Positions 1 through 5,706 are shown, numbered from the stretch's first letter. The stretch is DNA of 7,775 nt from an uncultured Alphaproteobacteria bacterium (GCA_944390185.1 CALXPA010000039.1:1-7775), one strand, 5' to 3'. The notes: generated by a model not told the origin, from the sequence alone. Program-made: numbers and translations.

Positions 1-17
1 TTTTTTTATTTTATTTT

Positions 18-242
18 TTATTTGTTTTCTTCGATATTTGCCAGGGAAAACAAGACAGATGAAATCAGTAATTGGTATGGCACGTGTTGTTGGTCGGCCA
101 GTACCTTTATCTTTTCCAGAATTTGATGCGGAATACGCATGTTTATAACGCGATCAGATTTATTAAATGCGCGATAGGCCGCGTATTCTTTTAACAATGT
201 TTCCATGTTCATTACGAACAATTGCTGCATTACATTTGGCAT
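18..242 (-). CDS. Ribbon-helix-helix (CopG-like) antitoxin-type DNA-binding protein
   Basis: A 74-residue protein from the ATG at 242. The centre reads SDRVINMRIPHQILEKIKVL followed by VPYQLLISSVL. The first part gives the short beta strand (RVINMRI) and first helix of a ribbon-helix-helix fold. The phrase 'x-PYQ-x-LISS-x-L' is typical of CopG-family antitoxin-like proteins of type II toxin-antitoxin systems, which bind operators as dimers. I chose the ATG at 242 because GGGG lies 7 nt upstream (253-250). A TTG at 248 and internal ATGs at 212 and 206 are alternatives. A good promoter lies at 288-315 with a palindrome over its -35 box, fitting autorepression. No toxin gene is visible upstream (243-470); a partner could lie past the left edge, since the stop is only 17 nt from it. 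Family call is by motif memory; the role as an antitoxin is inference. Confidence 0.7.
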   Translation of the reverse strand: MPNVMQQLFVMNMETLLKEYAAYRAFNKSDRVINMRIPHQILEKIKVLADQQHVPYQLLISSVLFSLANIEENK

Positions 243-287
243 ACACAAACCCCTATACTATTGGCAATACCACCGTCTTTACAACAG

Positions 288-315
288 ACTATATCATTGT
301 GTTGACGTTTGTCAA
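288..315 (-). promoter_or_regulatory. Sigma-70-type promoter of the RHH gene
   Basis: Read on the minus strand, TTGACA (315-310) is followed after 16 nt by TATAGT (293-288), and TGA immediately precedes the -10, giving an extended -10 element. Transcription would start near 281, leaving a leader of about 39 nt that contains the GGGG Shine-Dalgarno-like run at 253-250. Seen by eye only; no experimental start is known. Confidence 0.55.
302..315. promoter_or_regulatory. Palindrome TTGACGTTTGTCAA over the -35 box, candidate operator
   Basis: The arms TTGAC and GTCAA are a perfect 5-bp inverted repeat around GTTT. The right arm forms the -35 hexamer of the promoter for the ribbon-helix-helix gene. 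Such proteins usually bind short palindromes in their own promoters, so this is a plausible autoregulatory operator. A 5-bp arm can occur by chance. Confidence 0.35.
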
Positions 316-411
316 TACAAATGTAATTGCATTCGTAAACACGGCTGTGATTACGGGTGTAATGATGTGTGTGATGGCGTATGTGTTGGTGTGGGAATTT
401 AATGGGGCGGC

Positions 412-440
412 TTGCTTTTTATATAATATCTGGATAGAAT
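412..440 (+). promoter_or_regulatory. Promoter of tolB-nuclease unit
   Basis: TTGCTT (412-417), a 17-nt spacer and TAGAAT (435-440) form a good promoter, with transcription expected near 447. A perfect TATAAT at 422-427 is also present, but the hexamer 17 nt before it (TTAATG, 399-404) is weaker, so there may be two overlapping promoters. The ribosome site GGAAAGG (457-463) lies 7 nt before the tolB ATG. tolB therefore starts its own transcript here rather than being read from tolQRA. Confidence 0.55.
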
Positions 441-470
441 TACAGGCATGATCTATGGAAAGGTTTTACA

Positions 471-1790
471 ATGTTAAAAAAATTCTTGGTTGTGTTATTG
501 ATGGCTGTGGCGTGTGTGCGGCCGGGATGGGCGGAATTAAAGGTTGATATTGTCGCCGGTGCCGTTGAACCGATATCCGTGGCGCTGCAACGCGTCGAAA
601 CTGTTGGAAATGTCCCAGTGGATGTGGCGACAATGATACGGGATGTGGTTGATGCTGATTTAAAAAGAACGGGACTGTTTCGCATCGTTTCGCGTGATGC
701 ATTGCCAGAATTTGTCGAAATGGGAAAAATGCCGGACTTTCAATTGTGGGATGCGGTGCGGGCCCAGGTGTTGGTCCAGGCAAAACTGACCGCACAACCA
801 GGGGGACAATATGGATTGGAATTCTATGTATGGGATGTCGCTGGGCGTGAACAGATAGAGGCACAGAGTCTGGTCGCATCAAAAAAATCTGCACGACGTA
901 TGGCGCATATTATGGCAGATGCGATATATGAACGACTGACCGGGGAAATTGGGTATTTTGACACCCAGATTGTTTTTATCGCAGAAACAGGTCCGGTTAC
1001 CGATCGGGTAAAACGTATGGCAATCATGGACCAGGACGGGTATGGATTCCGCTATTTGTCCGATGCTGATACTTTCGTTATGTCGCCGCATTTTTCGCCA
1101 AATATGCAGACAATCGTTTTCTTGTCATTTCGCGATGATGACCCAATGGTCTGGACGTTGGATTTGGATACCGGGGAACAGCGGCGTCTGGGGCAATTTG
1201 GCGGAATGAATTTCGCGCCGCGATTTTCACCTGATGGGACAAAAATTGCGCTGTCGCTGGTAAAAAATGGAATTACGCATATATATGAATATGATATAGA
1301 AACTAAAAAATTGCGCCAATTGACGTTCGGGCATTCGCTGAATACCAGTCCATCGTATTCCCCAGATGGTAAAAAGATGGCGTTCAATTCTGATCGCAGC
1401 GGAAATCAGCAAATATATGTTCTGGATTTAGAAACTGGTGAAGTCGAACGTATCACATTCGGGGCAGGGCGCTATGCCACACCGGCGTGGTCCCCAGATG
1501 GCCAGTATATCGCGTTTACCAAGATTGCCGATGATACATTCTATATCGGTATAATGGATCCGCGCGGAAAACATGAAAAAATCTTGGCCGGCGGCTGGTA
1601 TATGGAGGCCCCATCCTGGGCCCCGGGGTCGCGTCGCGTCGTGTACTATGAAACAGAACGGGCGTTGGATGGGTTGGAACGCATCAGCCATATTCGCAGT
1701 GTTGATGTCACGGGCCAGCACATATATGAAATCGAATTGCCGGACGATATAAATGGGGTGGAACCGACATGGTCGCCAAGGTTGCCATAG
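471..1790 (+). CDS. tolB: Tol-Pal system periplasmic protein TolB
   Basis: 439 residues, close to the roughly 430 of Escherichia coli TolB. A signal peptide (MLKKFLVVLLMAVACVRPGWA, cut after residue 21) sends it to the periplasm. Residues about 22-165 are the TolB N-terminal domain; about 170-439 form the beta-propeller, with PD40-type blades marked by FSPDGTKIA (around 251), YSPDGKKMAFNSDRSG (around 297) and WSPDGQYIAF (around 341), plus more diverged copies at about 208 and 383. The C-terminus WSPRLP resembles the family's usual ending. TolB binds Pal and TolA and takes part in outer-membrane constriction during division. It has its own promoter and a strong Shine-Dalgarno, and its last 22 nt overlap the next gene. 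tolQRA are not upstream; the neighbour there is on the other strand. Confidence 0.97.
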   Translation: MLKKFLVVLLMAVACVRPGWAELKVDIVAGAVEPISVALQRVETVGNVPVDVATMIRDVVDADLKRTGLFRIVSRDALPEFVEMGKMPDFQLWDAVRAQVLVQAKLTAQPGGQYGLEFYVWDVAGREQIEAQSLVASKKSARRMAHIMADAIYERLTGEIGYFDTQIVFIAETGPVTDRVKRMAIMDQDGYGFRYLSDADTFVMSPHFSPNMQTIVFLSFRDDDPMVWTLDLDTGEQRRLGQFGGMNFAPRFSPDGTKIALSLVKNGITHIYEYDIETKKLRQLTFGHSLNTSPSYSPDGKKMAFNSDRSGNQQIYVLDLETGEVERITFGAGRYATPAWSPDGQYIAFTKIADDTFYIGIMDPRGKHEKILAGGWYMEAPSWAPGSRRVVYYETERALDGLERISHIRSVDVTGQHIYEIELPDDINGVEPTWSPRLP

Positions 1791-2194
1791 CTGTTCTGGG
1801 ATTCATGGTAATGATGGGCGGCGGATGGCGTGCATATGCCACACCGGCGATTGTAGACTATGTGATTGATGGTGATACGTTTGGGGCGCGGGTGATGCTG
1901 GATGGTGGGGTTCGGATTACCGTGCGCGTTCGTATCGCAAATGTTGATACGCCCGAACTGCATGGGGTGTGTGATTATGAAGTTAATATGGCGAATATGG
2001 CACGGAACAGATTGGCTGAACTGTTGCCAGTCGGGGCGATAGTCGAATTAAAGAATATTCGTGATGATAAATATCTGGGGCGGATTGATGCGCTGGTCTA
2101 TGATGCAGATGGGAATAATATAGGACAGATGTTAATAGATGAAAAATTCGGGCGGCCATATGATGGCGGTCGACGTATGGGATGGTGCAAATAA
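1769..2194 (+). CDS. Secreted thermonuclease / staphylococcal nuclease-like protein
   Basis: 141 residues. A signal peptide ends at the AYA|TP site after residue 24. The mature part is an OB-fold SNase domain: VIDGDTF (32-38) supplies the calcium-binding Asp36, VRIANVDTPEL (54-64) supplies Arg55, Asp60 and Glu63, and KYLGRIDALVY (101-111) supplies Arg105. These correspond to Asp21, Arg35, Asp40, Glu43 and Arg87 of staphylococcal nuclease, so the active site looks intact and the protein should cut DNA or RNA with calcium outside the cytoplasm. The ATG at 1769 sits inside tolB, overlapping it by 22 nt in another frame, with GGGGTGGA at 1755-1762, which suggests translational coupling. A terminator follows immediately. 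Its substrate and any link with Tol-Pal are unknown. It is small, lacking extra C-terminal domains. Confidence 0.92.
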   Translation: MVAKVAIAVLGFMVMMGGGWRAYATPAIVDYVIDGDTFGARVMLDGGVRITVRVRIANVDTPELHGVCDYEVNMANMARNRLAELLPVGAIVELKNIRDDKYLGRIDALVYDADGNNIGQMLIDEKFGRPYDGGRRMGWCK

Positions 2195-2219
2195 AAATGG
2201 GCATTGTGCCCATTTTTTA
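2193..2219. terminator. Bidirectional terminator between convergent nuclease and plsC units
   Basis: A perfect 7-bp stem ATGGGCA (2197-2203) / TGCCCAT (2207-2213) with a TTG loop is flanked by an A run on the left and six Ts (2213-2218) on the right, so it can end transcripts from both sides. The nuclease stop TAA (2192-2194) and the plsC stop (2219-2217) lie directly at the two feet of the hairpin, so there is no wasted sequence between the genes. Confidence 0.85.
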
Positions 2220-2924
2220 TGCGCTGTGCCGATTTATTGCGGCACCGATTTCATCCAGTGATGCATTACATGGTAACAGTGGTTCAAACCATATGTGTGC
2301 CGTACCGCTGCGTACGCGGCCATGCTTTGGCCAGTACAGACCTGCGTCGGTGCCAACAGGCAATATTGGCAACTTTAACTGGTGTGCCAAGAACAGCAAG
2401 CCGCGACGCAGTGGAATATGTTGACCTGGTTTTGCACGGGTGCCTTCGGGAAAGATAATCAGTGTTTGGCCGTCGCGTATTTTTTGTTCAACCGCATGGG
2501 TCAACTTTTGCATATTCGTCGCGCCACGGGTTCGATTTACCGGCTGCAGTCCCATGCGCCAAAATGCCCATCCATAAATCGGAATCCACAGCAATTCGCG
2601 CTTTATTATAAAAAATGAATTATGAATGTGGGTGGATAAAACCGCAATTTCCAGTATCGACATATGTTTGGCCGCAATAATTGATTTACCGTCAACACGC
2701 ATGTTGCCATTTGGCGCAACCGGGACACCGTTTTCTTCGGCCGGTGGATAATGAATTTCATATCGTATACCCGCAACCAATCGTGCCAGCACCAATACCC
2801 CAGATGCACATGTTAATACAAAAAAACGGTTTATGCGTTTGGATACCAGCCCAACCAGCAATATTGGTGCCCACAGCACAAAATACAGCCCCAGTAATAC
2901 TTTAAAAGTTATCGTTTTCAGCAT
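2217..2924 (-). CDS. plsC: 1-acyl-sn-glycerol-3-phosphate acyltransferase (PlsC family)
   Basis: 235 residues. It transfers an acyl chain to the sn-2 position of lysophosphatidic acid, giving phosphatidic acid at the inner membrane. A hydrophobic N-terminal segment (about 8-28) anchors it. Acyltransferase motif I appears as KHMSILE (86-92), an H-X4-E in place of the textbook H-X4-D; KRELLWIPIYGWAFWRMG (108-125) matches motif II, IIFPEGTR (156-163) is motif III, and LPVGTDAG (188-195) motif IV. A polar stretch at about 59-80, before motif I, looks longer than in short family members. It is the last gene of the ftsE-ftsX-DUF218-plsC unit, 34 nt after the preceding gene, with its own ribosome site AAGGGGA about 10 nt before the ATG. 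Other acyltransferases of the same superfamily (acting on lysolipids) cannot be excluded. Confidence 0.88.
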   Translation of the reverse strand: MLKTITFKVLLGLYFVLWAPILLVGLVSKRINRFFVLTCASGVLVLARLVAGIRYEIHYPPAEENGVPVAPNGNMRVDGKSIIAAKHMSILEIAVLSTHIHNSFFIIKRELLWIPIYGWAFWRMGLQPVNRTRGATNMQKLTHAVEQKIRDGQTLIIFPEGTRAKPGQHIPLRRGLLFLAHQLKLPILPVGTDAGLYWPKHGRVRSGTAHIWFEPLLPCNASLDEIGAAINRHSA

Positions 2925-2958
2925 TGATATATTTCCCCTTTTGTTTTTTTTGTTGTTA

Positions 2959-3468
2959 TCAGTCTTCTTTTATTCCCAGTAATGTTACGACGTATTTTAT
3001 ATATTCTATGGCCCATCGTTCAAGTCTTTTTGCAGGGGTCATCCCTGTCAGTGGGGCCGTGCATGTGATAATTTCTGTATCCGGCAGTTCGTGTGATATC
3101 AAATACTGGGCACGGTTCATATGATCTTCGGTCGTGACGATAACAATTCTGTCCAGGCCGGATTGTGTCACAATATCACGTATGGCCAGTGCATTTTGAT
3201 ATGTCGATTTTGAATCGGATTCAATCCTGACACGATGGGCCATTTCATAATTGTTTTCGCACCCCGCACCAATGATGTACAGGTCGGCGTCTGAATGATT
3301 GCGCATTTGGCGCATGGCAAACGGAATTCGGCGTATGTCCCCCGTCAGCACAAATATAGTGTCGTCATGACGAATGTTTGTACAGCCCCGCGGCGCAGTT
3401 ATCTTGAAAACCATTCCGCCAAAAACAAACAGCGTAATTAATAATAAAGACGGTGTCAGAATTTTCAT
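2959..3468 (-). CDS. DUF218 / YdcF-ElyC-SanA-like membrane-anchored protein
   Basis: 169 residues, near the short end for the family. A single hydrophobic segment at about 5-22 anchors it, with the domain probably in the periplasm. The Rossmann-like DUF218 core shows IFVLTGDIRRI (38-48), ADLYIIGAG (61-69), ESDSKSTYQNALAIRD (83-98) and IVIVTTEDHMNRA (108-120), corresponding to the nucleotide-fold strands and the conserved E..S.ST..NA and T..H..RA motifs. ElyC and SanA affect envelope integrity in enterobacteria, but the biochemical reaction of most members is unknown. It starts 6 nt after the ftsX stop and is followed by plsC, so it is almost certainly co-transcribed with ftsEX; this clustering is familiar to me from alphaproteobacteria. 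No lipobox is evident. Confidence 0.85.
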   Translation of the reverse strand: MKILTPSLLLITLFVFGGMVFKITAPRGCTNIRHDDTIFVLTGDIRRIPFAMRQMRNHSDADLYIIGAGCENNYEMAHRVRIESDSKSTYQNALAIRDIVTQSGLDRIVIVTTEDHMNRAQYLISHELPDTEIITCTAPLTGMTPAKRLERWAIEYIKYVVTLLGIKED

Positions 3469-3474
3469 TAATTA

Positions 3475-4314
3475 TTAATTGTTTTTTAAAATCTTGATTG
3501 TTGTGCGCCGTGTTATCCATATCGCAAATATTGTAATTGCAATTGGCATCAGTGCCAGTGTAACCCAGCCACCCCCAGCAATATCCAGCATTGCCATTAA
3601 TCCCACGCGTGCGCTGTGCGCCGCGCCCAGTATCAGTAACAGTACCGGTGCCGCCACGATAAAACCAGTTGCCCCAGCGACGGCGCAAATCTTGGCAATT
3701 ATAACCTGCATCTGGTGGGCAACATATGTATCACGGGCACCGATTTGGTTTAATATTTCCAGTTCGCGCCGGTGCAGCAATGCGGTATTGCGTGCAATAT
3801 ATGATATACACACACCAATTGTCCCCAACACCAGTATCAGAACAAATGACGATATTGCAATCATTCGCCATCCCGCAGATGTCGGACTGGCCAATGCCTG
3901 GGCGTGGGTTAAAAAACGGGCGTGGGGCGATATTTCTTGGCCAACGCTGTCCAGATCTGTGGGGGTTTTGAATTCCAATTCATACATCTGGGGCAGATAG
4001 TTTTCCAGTGCGCCACCACCCGATATCCATGGCCGCATTAAATCGCGCATCTGGTCTGTGGTGATTTCTGTCACCTGGGTGATTTTATCCGCGTGCGCGT
4101 CAATAATCTTGCGTACGGTGTCAGAATTTTTTTTATCCATAACCTGGACCGTGGCAAACAAGTCCCACTGGGTATTCCAGCGCACGACCCCCGTCCCAAT
4201 CGCCAATGCAATCCCCAATGCCAACACCGCCAAAAACGTCAGCAACGACATGATTGCCGTCATGAATATAGACTGTTCGCGTACCAGTGAAAATACAATT
4301 GGTTTCTTGGTCAT
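3475..4314 (-). CDS. ftsX: Cell division ABC transporter, permease subunit FtsX
   Basis: 279 residues. The topology is that of FtsX: a cytoplasmic N-terminus, transmembrane helix 1 (about 17-43), a large periplasmic domain (about 44-150), then three helices at about 151-173, 205-230 and 250-268, and a short basic tail. The cytoplasmic loop after helix 2 has HRRELEILNQIGA (181-193), the conserved coupling region that contacts the ATPase. FtsEX does not transport a known substrate; it transmits ATP hydrolysis to periplasmic activators of septal amidases and peptidoglycan hydrolases. The ATG overlaps the ftsE stop as ATGA (4314-4311), so the pair is translationally coupled. The periplasmic domain is poorly conserved between species and I cannot name its partner here. 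Confidence 0.93.
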   Translation of the reverse strand: MTKKPIVFSLVREQSIFMTAIMSLLTFLAVLALGIALAIGTGVVRWNTQWDLFATVQVMDKKNSDTVRKIIDAHADKITQVTEITTDQMRDLMRPWISGGGALENYLPQMYELEFKTPTDLDSVGQEISPHARFLTHAQALASPTSAGWRMIAISSFVLILVLGTIGVCISYIARNTALLHRRELEILNQIGARDTYVAHQMQVIIAKICAVAGATGFIVAAPVLLLILGAAHSARVGLMAMLDIAGGGWVTLALMPIAITIFAIWITRRTTIKILKNN

Positions 4315-5108
4315 GACTGGGTATTTCCGATTTCATCAAATTGTTTTGACAGTTCTGTGAAATAATTCTGGGGTTTGGGGCCGCGCCATATGCGCGCAGT
4401 GCCAGTTGTTGTTGTTTTTGAATCTGTTGGACCGCCGATGAATTTTACGCGATGGTTTTCAACCCGAATTACCGGGAATTTATATGTGTCCATCAGTTTC
4501 GTGCTGTGTGTGGCCAAGATAATCGTTGTACCAAACGTCTTGTTCATTTGCACAAATAATTCCATCAGTCGTGACGCGTTTTCGTCGTCCAGGTTACCAG
4601 TCGGTTCGTCCGCCAGTAAAATTGCCGGTTGGATAATAATTGCACGTGCCACAGATACACGCTGTTGCTGGCCACCAGATAGTGTCTTGGGGTTTGCGTC
4701 TGCATATTTGGCCAGTCCCACCCATTCCAATACCTTGATAACCAGTTTTTTTATTTTGGATTCAGGCAAACCGCGCACGCGCAACGGCAACGCGACGTTA
4801 TCGAATACAGACATATGTGACAACAGCGAATATTCTTGGAACACGATGGCCATTTTATGACGCAGCGTTGCGATATCATCGCGTGACATATCGTTTGTGA
4901 TGCGGCCGAATAGCTTGATTTGTCCGCGGCATGGTTTGTGCAATTGGTAAATCAGGCGTAACAGTGTCGTCTTGCCCGCGCCCGATGCCCCAGACAGAAA
5001 GTAAAACGCGCCCGCGCTGATATTAAAAGATACATCGGACAACACTTCGCCCCCCGCGTCATACCGTGCGCCAACATTTGCAAAAGATATCGCAGTGTTA
5101 TCAGCCAT
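4311..5108 (-). CDS. ftsE: Cell division ABC transporter, ATP-binding subunit FtsE
   Basis: 265 residues from the ATG at 5108. Walker A GASGAGKTT (40-48), Q-loop Gln91, signature LSGGQQQR (143-150), Walker B ILLADEPTGNLD (163-174) and switch His201 are all intact, so it should bind and hydrolyse ATP. The DEPTGNLD form is typical of FtsE/LolD/MacB-type ATPases, and the following ftsX settles the identity. It is about 40 residues longer than E. coli FtsE; the extra C-terminal tail (about 223-265) includes a Lys/Thr run and WRGPKPQNYF. An in-frame ATG at 5171 is rejected as start because it lies upstream of the promoter and inside the pal terminator hairpin. I see no Shine-Dalgarno before 5108; the predicted transcript begins at or next to the ATG. 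Confidence 0.93.
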   Translation of the reverse strand: MADNTAISFANVGARYDAGGEVLSDVSFNISAGAFYFLSGASGAGKTTLLRLIYQLHKPCRGQIKLFGRITNDMSRDDIATLRHKMAIVFQEYSLLSHMSVFDNVALPLRVRGLPESKIKKLVIKVLEWVGLAKYADANPKTLSGGQQQRVSVARAIIIQPAILLADEPTGNLDDENASRLMELFVQMNKTFGTTIILATHSTKLMDTYKFPVIRVENHRVKFIGGPTDSKTTTTGTARIWRGPKPQNYFTELSKQFDEIGNTQS

Positions 5109-5115
5109 GTGAAAA

Positions 5116-5144
5116 ATAGTATAAAAAAAACACGGTATGGTCAA
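5116..5144 (-). promoter_or_regulatory. Promoter of the ftsE-ftsX-DUF218-plsC unit
   Basis: On the minus strand TTGACC (5144-5139) and TACTAT (5121-5116) are separated by exactly 17 nt, a near-consensus housekeeping promoter. Only 7 nt (TTTTCAC) separate the -10 from the ATG of ftsE at 5108, so transcription should begin at the start codon or within a base or two. The promoter begins about 18 nt beyond the pal terminator stem. Confidence 0.7.
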
Positions 5145-5157
5145 GCGCACATAAAAT

Positions 5158-5184
5158 AAAAAATGCGCCATTGGCGCATTTTTT
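5158..5184 (-). terminator. Rho-independent terminator of pal
   Basis: A 7-bp stem, ATGCGCC (5163-5169) with GGCGCAT (5173-5179), encloses a 3-nt loop and is followed on the minus strand by six Ts (5163-5158) and a further T-rich stretch. The pal stop codon (5185-5183) touches the hairpin base. The opposite flank is also T-rich on the plus strand, so the element is symmetrical, but the natural use is to end pal before the ftsE promoter. Confidence 0.8.
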
Positions 5185-5590
5185 ATTCTGCATCGGCCTG
5201 TTTTACCTTGGTCGTAGAATTACGGTTCAGTGCCCATACTTCTTCGCCAGTGCCCGGATACTGTGGGCGTTCTTTGCCATAAGATATTGTTTTTATGCGT
5301 TCTGGTTCAATACCGTCGGCAATCATAACGTGTGCCGCATTACCCGCGCGCAACGCCCCCAGTGCCAGATTGTATTCGGTGGAACCACGTTCGTCACAGT
5401 GACCCTCCAACACGACGGTTATATCTGGGTTTTTCTTCATATATAATGCCTGGCTTTCCAATTCTTCGCGCGATTCATCTGTGATTGCCGCCGAATCGAA
5501 TGCAAAGAAAACCTTGTCATCGTCAATATTGCTGCGTCCAGCGCACGCCGCCATCGCCATCGCAACCAATACCAAGAACAGTTTTTTCAT
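5183..5590 (-). CDS. pal: Peptidoglycan-associated lipoprotein Pal
   Basis: 135 residues from the ATG at 5590, chosen because it begins a normal lipoprotein signal peptide (MKKLFLVLVAMAMAAC) and has GGGGAAGAG just upstream; an in-frame ATG at 5626 would add 12 residues before it. Cys16 is the predicted lipidation site (box M-A-A-C). The OmpA C-terminal domain spans about 27-131: VFFAFDSAAIT (27-37), VVLEGHCDERGSTEYNLALG (59-78) followed by ALRA (79-82) with the peptidoglycan-binding Asp66 and Arg81, and ISYGKERP (102-109). Pal anchors the outer membrane to peptidoglycan and binds TolB. The final strand reads NRNSTTKV (122-129) where many Pal proteins have NRR followed by hydrophobic residues. 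It is transcribed alone, away from tolB, and followed by its own terminator. Confidence 0.95.
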   Translation of the reverse strand: MKKLFLVLVAMAMAACAGRSNIDDDKVFFAFDSAAITDESREELESQALYMKKNPDITVVLEGHCDERGSTEYNLALGALRAGNAAHVMIADGIEPERIKTISYGKERPQYPGTGEEVWALNRNSTTKVKQADAE

Positions 5591-5630
5591 GATACTCTTC
5601 CCCTTATTTTTTACCAATTGGTTCATTTTG

Positions 5631-5660
5631 AATTTAGCAAATTTTATAAAAAAATGTCAA
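5631..5660 (-). promoter_or_regulatory. Promoter of pal
   Basis: A perfect TTGACA (5660-5655) is followed after 18 nt by a weaker -10, TAAATT (5636-5631). Transcription would begin near 5624, giving a leader of about 34 nt that includes the GGGG-rich ribosome site at 5603-5595. A TATAAA within the AT-rich spacer lies too close to the -35 to serve as its partner. Confidence 0.5.
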
Positions 5661-5697
5661 TATGTGATTTTTATGCTTTTTTTGCCGTGGCGGTTTG

Positions 5698-5706
5698 TGA
5701 TATACT
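5698..5706 (+). promoter_or_regulatory. Extended -10 promoter of the outer-membrane protein gene
   Basis: TGATATACT (TGN followed by TATACT at 5701-5706) is an extended -10 element. No good -35 lies 16-18 nt upstream, where the sequence is a T run; TTGCCG at 5682-5687 is only 13 nt away. Extended -10 promoters can work without a -35. Transcription would start near 5713, about 23 nt before the ATG, with AAGGGA at 5721-5726 as the ribosome site. Confidence 0.5.

Larger units (their letters stand above)
227..327. repeat. Imperfect inverted repeat flanking the RHH promoter
   Basis: The minus strand from 250 to 227 and the plus strand from 307 to 327 share GTTTGT and then AAATGTAAT in the same order, separated by 7 and 6 intervening bases. 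A further TTCGTAA follows on both sides (minus near 219-213, plus 332-338). The arms flank about 55 bp holding the promoter and leader start of the small minus-strand gene. This may be a degenerate hairpin, a duplicated binding region or chance. Confidence 0.4.

Noticed and set aside
466..894. 142-codon minus-strand open frame opposite the tolB 5' part
   Set aside because: His/Pro-rich antisense shadow of tolB; no initiation signal.
3479..4000. 173-codon plus-strand open frame opposite ftsX
   Set aside because: It lies wholly antisense to ftsX, has no recognisable domain or ribosome site and is explained by codon bias of the real gene.
4375..4860. 161-codon plus-strand open frame opposite ftsE
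   Set aside because: Antisense shadow of a clearly conserved ATPase; no domain seen.
5109..5171. Longer ftsE reading frame starting at an ATG at 5171
   Set aside because: The added 21 residues lie upstream of the predicted promoter and within the pal terminator hairpin; FtsE homology begins just after the ATG at 5108.
5591..5626. Alternative pal start at 5626
   Set aside because: It would put 12 polar residues before the lipoprotein signal peptide and begins at the predicted transcription start without a ribosome site.
5682..5706. TTGCCG as -35 of the outer-membrane protein promoter
   Set aside because: The spacing to TATACT is only 13 nt, too short for a normal sigma-70 promoter.
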